The position numbers and the translations under genes were made by a program. The notes beneath the pieces were generated by a model. It was not told the origin of the DNA, did not search any database, and saw only the letters and a program-made list of their open reading frames with translations. From positions 186,001 through 250,000 of the forward strand of contig PUDQ02000017.1 in NCBI GenBank assembly GCA_002964805.2: DNA of 64,000 bases, given 5' to 3'. Below are positions 1-10,057 of this stretch, piece by piece (the stretch's first letter is position 1; the number at the start of each line of letters is the position of its first letter). The stretch comes from Trametes villosa. Lineage: Eukaryota; Basidiomycota; Agaricomycetes; Polyporales; Polyporaceae.

Positions 1-1296
1 AGGATTCAACCTTCGCTCCCGCCGCGCTCACCGCGTTCCGCTACACACCTCCTGACACCCGGCGCGGGCCCCGCGCTTTCCCCGCAGAAACCAGGGCACT
101 CGGGTTCGTTCTCGACAAGCTGCGTGGCTCGCTCAAAACCCTGACTCTGTCGAGCGAACCTGCACCGATCCCCACTTTGCACGCCGCGGAGTGGCCATGC
201 CTCCGCTCGTTCAGCTTGCGTGGCGACGTCCCCGTTGATGCGCATCCAAGCACGTCCCTGCTCTCCGTTCTTGAGCGGATGCCGCAACTTCGCACCCTAC
301 ATCTGACACTCGCGCTCCCTAAGAATACCAAGGAGCGTGTGCTCATCTGGCCGCCCAACCACGCCGGCGAACACTTGGACTCCCGGTCGACCTTCCTACC
401 GTTCCTAGAAGAGCTCAAGGTCACATACCCCGACGTACAGGATCAACTCTACGCGCACCTGCCCCCCTCCTTACGGAGCCTTTCCTTGGAGTGTTTTGCA
501 CCCTTCTGTCACTACTCGTTCAAATGGGGCGCCGGCCGGTCCTACGGCGTACCTGACTCTCCGCCCAGATCCAAGCCAATCTTGCCAGCGGCGGAGATCC
601 TGTTGATCCTTGACAGCCTCCAAACGTCTCGCCTCCAGTCGCTGAAGATTGAATATCGCGTGGACGATGCGGAGCACGATCTGTTGACGCGGATTGTCAC
701 TGCGTTCCCGGACCTCCGCTTCCTCCTTCTGGCCCGATACCACACTGAAGAAAATAACGAGCCGGGGGCGGAATGCGCCACGGTGAGTTGCACGCACCAC
801 CGCGACACCATATGTCTCACAACTTACCCATCTTCTACCGCAGAGGATCGCACGGACCTTGGCGCAGCTCACGCAGCTTCGGGACCTGCAAATACATCTG
901 GATGTCATGTATGTGCCCACGCTCTACCCGGGCCGCGCTTCGCTGTTCTTCATGGAGGAGGACCTCGCTGCGTACAAGGACGAGCTCCGTGCGCTGACGA
1001 GCGTTATGGCGCAGACGCTGGGCCCCGCCGTGCAGTCCATCGGCATGCTCGTGCCGTCGGAATGGCGCCCGTATTGTCCGTCCTGGGACATCTTCCACAT
1101 CGTCAGGACTAGCACCAGGGTGATGGATGGCGACGGTCCCGAGACCGCGAAGACTCTCGAATTCGAGCTTGTCCCGGCCGACATCTATAACGGACGGTGC
1201 GTGTGCATATGTCCTTGCCAGCCTGCGGTGCTGACGACAACGGTTGCGTACGACAGTTTGTACTGGGACCTTGATGCAGACTCCGCTCACTGGTGA
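1..1296 (+). CDS. F-box/LRR-like protein, C-terminal part (5' end outside window)
   Basis: The reading frame is open from base 3, so the start lies upstream of the window. Exon 1 runs to 782. A 61-nt GT-AG intron (783-843) joins it in phase 0 to an exon ending at a TGA at 1294-1296. The visible ~410 residues contain irregular leucine-rich segments (LRSFSL, LRTLHLTLAL, LRSLSLECF, LQSLKIEY, LRDLQIHL). This pattern is common in the large Agaricomycete F-box/LRR family, whose members usually act as substrate receptors of SCF ubiquitin ligases. The F-box itself would lie upstream and is not seen, so the family call is inferred. The 3' end is uncertain: a donor-like GTGCGT at 1197 could start another intron with an acceptor at 1219-1221 or 1278-1279. 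The gene converges on ORC2. Confidence 0.6.
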
Positions 1297-1689
1297 TGAT
1301 GGTGCCGCTGCGCGCAAGCGCGTACAGAACTCCAGGTCTGCCATAGCGTCGGACACCAGCTCGTGCACGCATTGATTCTTGAGGTTGACGCAATCGGGAT
1401 GACGCTGTGAAGAGGCCATAATGAAGGTACCACGGGTGTATGCGTACTCGTCGGGATGTGTTGTATCATAGCACGAGTCGTTTCACTCAGAGGGAGGACC
1501 TTGTCAGTGGGGACGACTCTCGTTCATGGGCCACCACATCACCTAGTACAGTAGTGTCGCGCCTTAGCACTCTCCTCAACCACCATCGACACTGTGTGCA
1601 GCAACGGGTAAACTCGTACTGTTCATACACATTAGACAGCAGTAGCAACACAAATACAACAAATATAGCACCAACGAACCCATCTCCCC
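1297..1689. other. Convergent intergenic gap
   Basis: This is the 3'-to-3' gap between the LRR gene and ORC2. It has A+T-richer stretches near 1640-1680 suitable for 3' ends. I see no gene or repeat. Confidence 0.6.
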
Positions 1690-3210
1690 CTATGCACCCT
1701 CCGCCTTCAAATCCGCCACGGCCTTCAACAACGCCTCCCTCCTCAACGGGATCCACAGCGCCTCCCCTCCACCCGTGCTCCCGGGCGCGCGCCGCTGCAC
1801 CACCAACCCATGGTCGCGGAACTCGCCCAGCAGCGCGCGCAGCGCCGTGTCGTTCTGCGCCACGAACCCGTCCCGCGCCGCCGCGAACAGCCGGTCGTAG
1901 TCATACGCGCCCTCCCCATCCGCGCCCGCGCCCGCCTCCCTGCCCCCACTTGTCTGCTGTGAGGGCGCAGAGGGCTCGTCCATGACCTCGAGCTGCTTCG
2001 TGCCGAGGAGCACGAAGAGCTTCTTCGCCTTCTGCGTAACGCTCGCGAGGATATGGCGCGCCGCGGTCTCCGTCATCGCCCCGCCGCCCGCGCCCGCGCC
2101 ATGCCCTGCGGCGGCGGCGATGGCAGAGGAGGCGGCGGGCGCGCGGGCGCCGCGGAGCGCGGACGCGCCGGTGAGCACGGTCGGGTCCGCGTACGCGAGC
2201 TCGAAGTCGTACGGCGCGAGCGTCGTGAGGTCGTGCCACAGCCACGCGAACCCCCTCTTCTGGCTCGTGCCACTGTCTGGAAAGTTGGAGGATGAGGAAG
2301 AGGGGGAGGAGGGGGAAAGAGGGAACTCGGGCTTGCGCGCGAAGAGCTCGGAGAGGGACCAGCGGAGGGGCGCGCCGACGGCGTGGTCGAAGGACGCGCA
2401 GAGGTGGATGCGCGGGGCGAGCGCGAGGAGCGCGAGCGCGGCGCGGTGCTTCGGTGCGCGGAAGGCTGCGCCCTCGATGTTGTGCGCTATGATGTAGAGG
2501 TGTGGGTACGCCTCGTCTTCTTTCCCTTCCGTTTCCCCTCCTAGTGTCGACGGGACGGGGCGCGAGAAGAACGCATGTATGCGCTGCACCTGCCCGTCCA
2601 GCCCCCCAGCAGCACCAGCCGCCTCCCCGCCCTCCCCTAGGACGCCCGGCACTTGCTCGATCGCGCCGAGGAGGTCGCGGAACGCGAAAGAGGGCTGGAA
2701 GCCGTTCGCGACGACGACGTGCGCGCCGGCGTCCGCGAGCCACGCGCCGAACGCGTTCAGCAGCGCGCGCTTCGACCCGCAGCCGTAGCAGAGCACGCCG
2801 AAGCCCTCGTCGAGCTCCGTGCGCAGCCGCCGGAACGCGCCCGCGCGCGTCTTCTCGTCCGCCCACAATCTCGGGCGCAGGTCATGAGAAGAGGAGGAGG
2901 CCAGAGCGGAAGAGAAGTCCTCGGGCGAGAGCGGGGGGAGGAGCGCGGAGAAGACGTTGGACGAGGTGCGCGCGGGCTTCGCAGCGAGCTGGAAGTACGC
3001 GTCGAACGCGGTGTGCGTCGCGAAGCCCTGCGCGGGCTCGTCGTCTGCTGCGGGCTCGGGGACGTCGTGGTCGGAGTAGTCGTCGGCATCCTCGTCGGAC
3101 GTGAGGGCGCGTCGGTGGAAGCGGCGGCTGGGCGTGCGCGGGTCGCCGGGCCACTCCTCGAGCTCGTCTTCTTCTTCGGCGTAGGAGGTGTATGCGTCCT
3201 CGGATAGCAT
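1690..3210 (-). CDS. ORC2: Origin recognition complex subunit 2
   Basis: This single-exon gene encodes 506 residues. I chose the ATG at 3210 because the upstream extension of the frame to 3240 begins with TTG. ORC2 is a core subunit of the six-protein complex that marks replication origins and recruits Cdc6 and Mcm2-7 in the nucleus. The sequence has an acidic, disordered N-terminus, then the family landmarks in order: TAFDAYF (~residue 83), a G-F-x-V-L-x-Y-G-x-GSK block (~145), AHNIEG with IHLCASFDHAVGAPL (~260-290), and FAWLWHDLTT with PY (~335). A winged-helix-like C-terminus follows. The low-complexity Ser/Gly/Ala inserts are lineage-specific. The ORC2 call rests on several independent motifs and is secure; the exact start is slightly less so. 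Confidence 0.92.
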   Translation of the reverse strand: MLSEDAYTSYAEEEDELEEWPGDPRTPSRRFHRRALTSDEDADDYSDHDVPEPAADDEPAQGFATHTAFDAYFQLAAKPARTSSNVFSALLPPLSPEDFSSALASSSSHDLRPRLWADEKTRAGAFRRLRTELDEGFGVLCYGCGSKRALLNAFGAWLADAGAHVVVANGFQPSFAFRDLLGAIEQVPGVLGEGGEAAGAAGGLDGQVQRIHAFFSRPVPSTLGGETEGKEDEAYPHLYIIAHNIEGAAFRAPKHRAALALLALAPRIHLCASFDHAVGAPLRWSLSELFARKPEFPLSPSSPSSSSSNFPDSGTSQKRGFAWLWHDLTTLAPYDFELAYADPTVLTGASALRGARAPAASSAIAAAAGHGAGAGGGAMTETAARHILASVTQKAKKLFVLLGTKQLEVMDEPSAPSQQTSGGREAGAGADGEGAYDYDRLFAAARDGFVAQNDTALRALLGEFRDHGLVVQRRAPGSTGGGEALWIPLRREALLKAVADLKAEGA

Positions 3211-3773
3211 GTTTCGCCCAGTGTAGATGAACTGATACAAACGCGTCGGTAGAGGGCTCGAGTTTCAATTAGGGCAGCGGACGCGGTGGTGGATGTGGCT
3301 GAAGGTCAGAAAGCGGAGAACGCAGACGCGTCCGCGCGCGGCGTCTACGATCGTCTTTTGTTCTCGCACCGTCATCTACGCCGCTCGACGCAAGTCCCAG
3401 TGCACGCTCCTCACGAACTCGAAAGAGTTCGTACATGTCTTAGCATTCCCTTTTGACGGAAGAATCTTCGAAATCAAGGAGTCGCGGGCTCGACGCTCAC
3501 ATACACGCGGCACCTCTGCCAGTGCGACTGCTTCAAGCTTTTAGTCGACAAATCGCCTGCATGCCATCTCGCTGTAGTGCTGGCCTCGGAAGGAGACCAT
3601 GGGTATGCTTCCCGTATGTTGAAGAAGAGAACAGCGAACTGTTGAGTATTGATCCACTCAGTCAAAACGCTCGGACCCAACGCAGAGTCTCTCAAGATCT
3701 CAATGACAGAACAGAGCATCCTATATATCCACAGTATGAAATCCAGCAAATAACATGGAGACGTCGGCCTCAT
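3211..3773. other. Intergenic, ORC2 upstream region
   Basis: This gap lies upstream of ORC2 and downstream of the next minus-strand gene, so it should hold the ORC2 promoter. The open frames in it are short and look random. I see no RNA gene or repeat. Confidence 0.5.
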
Positions 3774-4506
3774 CTACGCCTCCTTGACCTCCTCCATGGC
3801 CTCTGCGCCCTCCTTGGCCTCGCTCTCTGGCTCTTTCGCGTCATCATCCACTGCATCTACTGCTGCCTCGACTGCTTTCTCGGCCTCGGTGTCAGCGACC
3901 TCGGCACCCTCCTCGGCGCCGTCTTCCTTCGCCTCGCCTTCAGCCTCGCCTTCATCGTCCTTCGCGCCCTTGCTGCCGATCACCGTCGCGTTAATCCTAA
4001 AGTCATAGCAACCCAAGCGAGTTGGATCAGCACCCGAGCGCATTCCTGCAGTCCGGAACACGCACGTAAGCATAACATGAACCTTCTCCTTCTCGTCGCC
4101 GCCGTCCGGGTTCGGGAGTTCGATGGTGAGGCGCTTGCTGCCCTTCCAGCCGTAGCTGCCGGTCGCGAACGTGCTGGGGAGGAGCGTCGACGTGCCGAGG
4201 AAGCCAGGGTCGGTCGACGCGACCGGGACGGAGCCGTCGTCCGCGAGCACGGGCGGGGTGTGGGTGAGGTTGACGTGCAGCGGGAGGGCGCGCGCCTTGA
4301 ACGAGCCCGCGCCGAGGTTGGCCTGCGTCGCGCAGACATCAGCGGAAGTGCGTGCGCGAGGAGGGCATTGGGCGTACCTTGGGCCCGCGACGTCCACCCC
4401 GGCCTTTGGCCGGGGACTTGTCCGTCTTCGGCGCCTTCGCGCTGCGTGTAGTCGGGCCCGCAGCGCCGTCGTCTTCAGCAGCGCGTTTCCTCGGAGCTGT
4501 GGCCAT
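3774..4506 (-). CDS. Conserved-looking small protein with basic N-terminus and acidic C-terminal tail
   Basis: Three exons (4506-4378, 4322-4066, 3996-3774) encode 202 residues. The introns are 55 and 69 nt and every join keeps frame. Splicing out 4065-3997 joins VHVMLT directly to INATVIGSK. The N-terminus (about residues 1-43) is rich in Lys/Arg/Ala/Pro, like a nuclear localisation region (RKRAAEDD, KGRGGRRGPK). A compact, probably beta-rich core (about 44-130) follows, and then a Glu/Ala/Asp tail of about 70 residues. A basic tail, folded core and acidic tail would suit a chromatin or histone-binding protein, but I do not recognise the family and no function is assigned. The start ATG has a good context (ACAATGG). 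Confidence 0.72.
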
Positions 4507-5451
4507 TGTGTTAGCCGCTATGCACACAGTACATGCGGGGCGGACGCACGCATGGTAGCTAGTGTGTGTGGTTAGCGTGTGCGGGGGGTGGTGAGAGTTG
4601 GGTGGAAGGAGGGGGAGGGCGACGTGCGAATGGATTCGTGATTTATTCGGGAGTGAATGTGTGGCCCCCGAAAAGGGAGGGCGTCCGACCGGGGAGGCGG
4701 AGACAGCGGGCGGCCCCATGACAACATCGCACGCCCCCGCCCCGAACTTCCAAGAACCGAGACCGGCGCGCGTCCCTCTCCCACCCATGACATCACGCGT
4801 CTCCCCGACGCGTCGGTGGCGTGCGCGTCTAGCCACCCCGGTCTCCGGCCGGCGACCCGTCTGGGCAAGTCATTCTCTGCAAACGACCTCTACTCGACGC
4901 TTTTCGTCTTGCCACCATGCATCCTAGTATAGACAGCAACGAACGCGTCTTAAGCTGCTGACTTCACTGTCGATCTAACGGGATCATCGTCTTCGATCTC
5001 GTCGTTTGCGCTTCCTCGAGTCTGCTACACTCTGCTTGACTGCTCCCAACCGGCTGCTCTAGATCTGTGGGTGCTAACGATGTTAGAAGCGTCGGACTCC
5101 TGCCTTGCGCTGATGCTTGAAAACTACATGAATCTTGGAAGCATACACTGAACTGACAAACTTATCTCGTCCGGAGCTCTGGCGCATGAGCACTCATAAC
5201 AAATCCTCCCGGGTTTACTGCATCTACGTCCGCACTTTCGACGGTGTATGCACACGGCGCAGGCCTCCCGAGTAGCCTAATGTACAGGCGTGTATCGATT
5301 ATCGCCGCTGCTATGTGTGTCGATCACATGTAGAGCTGTCAGCCGCATCTGGAGACAGGAGTGTGTCTGTCCATTCTACCTGTGCCCGTACAAGTACACC
5401 GCCGTGGTCTCTTGTCTCTGCAACTCTCCTGCCACTACTTGTTGGAAGCCC
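4507..5451. other. Divergent intergenic region
   Basis: This 945-bp region is shared by a minus-strand gene starting at 4506 and a plus-strand MYND gene starting at 5452, so it should contain both promoters. I see no TATA element I would defend and no repeat. Confidence 0.5.
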
Positions 5452-6489
5452 ATGCCTCCCATAACGCACCCTCTTCGGACCGTCTTCCGCACGCAGGACG
5501 CGCGCCTCATCCGAAACAAGGACGGCCCATGCAGCAACTGTGACAAGAAGCCGCCCCCCGACGTGCACTTCCGCAAGTGCACCGCGTGCCAACTCGCGCT
5601 CTACTGCGGGGAGGCCTGTCAGAAGGAGGACTGGGGCAGACACAAGTGCGTTCGCCCCTCCTCTCGACCGGATACGCTGCGGCGGCTAACATCCCTAACC
5701 AACCCCAGGGGCCAGTGCACCTTCGCGCGGGAGAGCGCCGACCGGATCCGCGCGCTGAAGGAGGGCGCGAGTGAGGCGGAGCTCGCAGACCTCCGGCAAA
5801 AGCTCGCCCTCCGCTCGCTCCTACGCGACTTCACCGAGGCGCACTCTCTCTCCTTCCGCTTCATCGCCGGCGCGCAGCTCTTCCTCGCCCGCATGGCTTC
5901 CGCCCCGCTCGACGAGGACCCAAAGGTGCTCGTGATCCCTGTGCGCCCCCGCGAGCCTGAGGGTACGGCGCCCGTCGACCCCGCACGCGCCTTCGTGGCC
6001 GGCAAGGGCATGTTCCTCCCCCTCGCGCGCATCCTCGACGACTCCGAGAAGAGCGGCACGCGCCTCAAGGATGCGTGGGCCGCGGCGGAGGGGATCCGCG
6101 CGCGCCTCGTCGCGCAGGAGGCGAACAACCCGTGGTTCACCGGGCTGCTCCCCGTGCTCTACCGCGCCGCGCCAGACGTGGCGACGGTGGAGTTCTTCCC
6201 GCAGTGCCGGCCGGACGCGCCGTTCCGCGGGACGGTCACCGCGGCGAGCGAGCGCGGGCAGGTCGCGACGTACGGGCGGTTCGTCGAGCTGGGCGTGATG
6301 CTGAGGCCAGACCCGGGCGTGAAGGGCGAGGAGCGGTACGTGCCGGGGTACTTGAGGAGGGCGGGGGTGAAGTGGCGGTGGACGCCGCTTTTTAAGAGGT
6401 TCCCGGAGGATCCGGAGTGGCAGAGGACGCGTCCGGGGGATAGGGATAGGTTGCTGGAGAGGAAGCTGGAGGAGGCTCGGCGTGCCTAG
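5452..6489 (+). CDS. MYND zinc-finger protein, divergent relative of the 35-53 kb cluster
   Basis: Two exons (5452-5645, 5709-6489; 63-nt intron) encode 324 residues. The MYND finger lies at about residues 27-68: C-x2-C (CSNC), C-x2-C (CTAC), YC-x3-C (YCGEAC) and a final H-x3-C (HKGQC). The last pair is split by the intron after phase 2. The C-terminal part repeats landmarks of the six-gene MYND family further right in a weaker form: LLPVLY, then FFPQCRPD, then a Y-x-P-G block with KWRWTPLF. MYND fingers usually bind proline-rich peptides in partner proteins; no catalytic SET domain is present. The C-terminal function is unknown. The intron length is a multiple of three and has no stop, so retention would add 21 residues in frame but disrupt the finger. 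Confidence 0.85.
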   Translation: MPPITHPLRTVFRTQDARLIRNKDGPCSNCDKKPPPDVHFRKCTACQLALYCGEACQKEDWGRHKCVRPSSRPDTLRRLTSLTNPRGQCTFARESADRIRALKEGASEAELADLRQKLALRSLLRDFTEAHSLSFRFIAGAQLFLARMASAPLDEDPKVLVIPVRPREPEGTAPVDPARAFVAGKGMFLPLARILDDSEKSGTRLKDAWAAAEGIRARLVAQEANNPWFTGLLPVLYRAAPDVATVEFFPQCRPDAPFRGTVTAASERGQVATYGRFVELGVMLRPDPGVKGEERYVPGYLRRAGVKWRWTPLFKRFPEDPEWQRTRPGDRDRLLERKLEEARRA

Positions 6490-6977
6490 CATCCACGACT
6501 CTCTAGGTGTTACATTGCGGACACGTATTCGTGTACGTGGACCCTAGTCTCGTTGGAATATACCTCACTCGCCAGACCCGGGGCGCGACGTGCTCGAGAG
6601 GGCGACCAGGCTCTAGTTCAAGTTGGCATCCAACGAGCGCGCGGCTACCTAAGCCATGTCCGGACTTCGCGCTCAACGTGGAATAAGTAACAGGACTCGT
6701 CAACCCACTGGCATGACTGTACATCTGGCAGAATTGATCTCGAGTCCGCGCGCACTGTATGGCTAGCGATACAGTCGTGATAGACCCCCCACCTATGTCG
6801 AAGAACATGCAGCAATATTAACCGGACGCTATCCACATCCCGTTTAGTCCTATCGCGGTTTCGCGCTCCGTCCCTCATCTCATCTCAGCTCGACACGTTC
6901 GTGGCCTCCGCGCGGCCGCCCGTATAAGAGCCCATCACCACGCCAGCGACCGCCACTGACACGATCTACCCCGCACC
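6490..6977. other. Intergenic, upstream of membrane-protein gene
   Basis: Apart from the TATA-like element at 6923, I see no gene or repeat in this stretch. Confidence 0.5.
6923..6928 (+). promoter_or_regulatory. TATA-like box
   Basis: TATAAG stands 55 bp before the ATG at 6978, in a G+C-rich context where such a run is conspicuous. It is probably the core promoter element of the membrane-protein gene. Confidence 0.55.
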
Positions 6978-8045
6978 ATGTCTCTGCTGCTCTACCCCGT
7001 CGTCGAGCTCTTCCGCCTCTCCCTCCAGCCCGTCGCGCCGTTCACCTGGTTCGGGCTCCAGCTCAGCACGCTCGACGTCGTCGCGACCGTGCGCCTCTGC
7101 GTCGCGCTCCGCCAGATTCGCGAGAAGCTGTGGCGCGACCACGTCCAGAAGACAAAGACGGTGCGCGCGGAGAAGGAGAAGGAGGGCGCGAACGCGGTGA
7201 CCGTGGCTGAAGTCGAGCCGCGCTCGTTCGTGCGCGACGCGGCGTCCGTGCTGCTCGTAGTATACGGCGGCGAGGCCGTAACATGTCAGTCCTCTCCCAC
7301 TCCTTTCACATAGGGACAAAGGGGCCATAACGCGAGCCTGCGCAGGCCCGGCGCTGGCGATCCCGCCGTCGTTCATGCTCTCCGGCGTCGTCCCGGTGTT
7401 CTACACCGCCGTGCAGGCCGCCGTGGAGAGGCTGCCGGCGGTCCCGACACCCGCGTTCGAGAACGAGGTCCCGCTGGCCGCGCTCGACGCGATGGCGCGC
7501 GCGTACCTGCTCTGCAACCTCATCCCGCCCATGGTCACCGCGCACGCGTCGCCCGCGATCAGCAGCAACCCGTGGACGCTCCTCCTCACCTCCCTCGTAC
7601 GTATTCCCCCTCTCCGATCCCCTCTCCCCCGTTCCCCATCGCCTCGTACCGTTAACGTAACACTGCGCTGACACGGCCCGTGCAGATCACCGCGAACGCA
7701 GGCTTCTTCTTCAACAACCTGTTCTCGTTCTTCCAGCCGTACGCGCTCACGCTCACGACCCCGCCCGAGCTCCTCCCCTACGGCTGGTCGACGACGGACG
7801 TGTGGTGTGCGCCGCTCATCACCGGCCTGTACGCGTTCCTCACGCACGCGCAGCCGTTCTGGGCGGACGCGCACTACGTCGCGCTCGGCTGGCTCGGCGG
7901 CGCGGAGAGCGCGGAGAAGCTCGCGGCGGTCGACCCGGAGACGGCGCGCGCGGTGTGCGCCTTGGTACTTGCGGGCCTGTTCACGACGCGGGCGGTGAGG
8001 AACTTTGGGCCGGCGGCGGCGAAGCCGAAGACGAAGGTGCAGTAG
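6978..8045 (+). CDS. Multi-pass membrane protein of unknown function
   Basis: Three exons (6978-7284, 7346-7596, 7686-8045) with introns of 61 and 89 nt encode 305 residues. Hydrophobic stretches suggest four to six membrane segments: about residues 3-45 (with a Phe/Leu/Val-rich run), 86-125, 150-200 (AYLLCNLIPPM, then a Phe-rich FFFNNLFSFF) and a C-terminal pair near 225 and 275. A lysine/glutamate-rich cytosolic-type loop lies near residues 50-75. Trp-, Pro- and Tyr-rich blocks such as PYGWSTTDVWCAP suggest a constrained family, but I cannot name it. The start has a good context and a TATA-like element 55 bp upstream. All three joins preserve frame, and both introns carry recognisable branch and acceptor sites. 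Confidence 0.78.
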
Positions 8046-8471
8046 AACGTAGAACGTACGCATACAAGGCTACGGGAAGGACGATATGTTGATTGACGAT
8101 ACACGTTACGTTACGATGACTGTTGACGAGGATGCTGTATAGATGTTGTCGGTGTGTGCTCGATATTAATCTTGTTTTTTGTGTACAGCTTGTGCAGCGA
8201 GTGTTTACGGCGTTCTCAGCCCACTTTGCAGGCTATATTCGACTCACTGAGCAAAGATGCGATGTGCCTCCGAGTGAACTGAATGACGCTACTACAAGAG
8301 ATCCTGATAGGTACACCGTACATCCGTTCTACAATAGCATACAGTCCTAGCAATGCCAAGTCGCTACAATACACTACTGAGGCGTCAGCAGGCCCCTTCG
8401 AATACGTCGCGAGGATACGAGGCACTCACAAGTGCTACAAAGGGATCTCCAACGGTCCTCGCGCTCAGGTA
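8046..8471. other. Convergent intergenic gap
   Basis: This is a 3'-to-3' gap with A+T-richer sequence. I see nothing else in it. Confidence 0.5.
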
Positions 8472-9679
8472 TCAGGTGCCGCTCGCCTCTGCAGGCACCT
8501 CCGCGGCAGCTGTAGGTGCAGCAGATACGGTAGGTGCGGCAGGCACAGCAGGAGCTGTCGAAGGTCCCACCGGCTCGACAGACGCCTGCGGCTCGACAGA
8601 AGGTCGCGGCTCGACGGTGATCAACCTGTCCAAGTCCGCGTCCGACACGAGATTGGGAGGAATGAGCGGGGGACCCTCCTCATCCGTGTTCAGCTCCAGG
8701 ACGAGATCGAAGACCCCACTGGGGGTAGGGCGGATGCCCACCATGCGCAGCCCGTAGAGCGAGATGCGCCCCTCCCCAGGCCCGAGCGCGAGGTGTGCAA
8801 ACGCAGGGTCCGGCTCGAGCGAGATCGCCTCGGAGTAGTACTGCGTGATGACGCCCGCGAGCTCGATAGCGAGCTCGAGCCGCGTCACTGGCCGCCGCGG
8901 CCGCTTCGTCGACACGCGCTTGCTGACGAGGATCGGGCGCGCGGGGGCGTGGGCGGGGTACGCCGGCCACTGACACGACTGCGTCAGACAACGGGTCGGG
9001 GGCACCGCACGCCGCCTACCTGGATGCGGACCCACTCCGTGTCCTTCGGCCACTTCTCAAAGCACTTCCCCTTCGGGCGCAGCATGCCCTGCTCCAGCGC
9101 GCGCCGGCTCGCGAGCAGCATCTTCACCGGAATGCCCCGCCGCCCGTCCGCCGTCGCGAACTCGACCGCGCCCGCCGCGGGGTCGACGGCGTCGGCGGGC
9201 ACAGGCACGGGCGGCGGCGGGCGCGCGAGGCGCTCGTCCTCCCATGCCTTCCGCGCGGCGGTCTGCTTCTGCTTGACGCGCATGGTGACGAGCTGGAAGA
9301 CGCGGTTGTCGATGTGCTGGTAGACGGTGCCGTCCATCATCTTCCGCCAGTCGTCCTCGCGCCGGTGCCAGTACGCGCTCTGCGCCGGGGTGGTGATGTC
9401 CTCGAGCTCGTATGTGGGCCCATACGGGTACGGGTCGTAAGCCGGCGGTGACGGGGTGCGGGCGGGCTCCGGGGTCTCGGCATGCTCGGGGGACGGGGCG
9501 GGCTCTGGAGCTTGGGCGGGCTCTGGAGCTTGGGCGGGCTCTGGGAGTCGGGGGCGCAGCGCGGGGGCCTCAGCGCCTAGGGCGTCAACGAGGGAGGAGG
9601 GGCTGACGACCGAGGGCGTGGTGGTCGCGTGCACGACGGCATGCACGCCGTCTTCGATGGTCCCGTCTGCCTCTTCCAT
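8472..9679 (-). CDS. Uncharacterised protein with Pro/Glu-Ala repeats
   Basis: Two exons (9679-9020, 8978-8472) encode 388 residues. The joining intron is only 41 nt (GTAGG...ACGCAG, phase 0). Without it the frame stops shortly after the donor, so I think it is genuine. The N-terminal ~80 residues are low complexity, with a short imperfect repeat of the type EPAQAP. The central region (about 80-220) looks folded, with aromatic-rich blocks (YDPYPYGPTYEL, AYWHRREDDWRKMM) and a basic helix (RVKQKQTAARKAWEDERLAR). A second folded-looking block (about 225-330) follows, then a Pro/Ala/Val tail. No family recognised, no membrane segments and no signal peptide. Confidence 0.7.
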
Positions 9680-10057
9680 CCCCGTTCAGTGTTCTGTGAG
9701 CAGTTGGTGGTCTAGGACAAAGTAGCTCGCGGTCTGCCTCACGTAGATGATACTACCACTGCACTTGCCTCGATATGGAAGGTGTTGTGGATCGTCACGT
9801 ACAGAGGCGCGCATACCGCATCTTACTTTTCTCTCGGATTCTCGTATACTGTACGGAGCCCCACTACAGCAGCGGCCGGGTATTAGCGGACTATGTACTG
9901 ATCACCTAGTGATCTAGCTTTAGATTGTGTCCTATGTAGTGACATCTCCTACTCTTCGATTCGATCAGTACAGGCTCGATATCGTTCCGCATTTGCATGA
10001 GAATCTAGGTCAGTAATACACAGTGCGAGTCCTTCCTAATGTCCCGAGATTCGTTGG
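9680..10057. other. Intergenic gap
   Basis: This lies upstream of the minus-strand gene at 9679 and downstream of the spartin-like gene. It is A+T-richer, and I see no feature. Confidence 0.5.

Noticed and set aside
1982..3207. Long plus-strand frames opposite ORC2
   Set aside because: They are shadows of a G+C-rich coding strand, with Arg/Ala-rich composition and no family features.
8283..9323. 346-codon plus-strand frame opposite the gene at 8472-9679
   Set aside because: Its Arg/His-rich, low-information composition suggests it is the shadow of the minus-strand gene.
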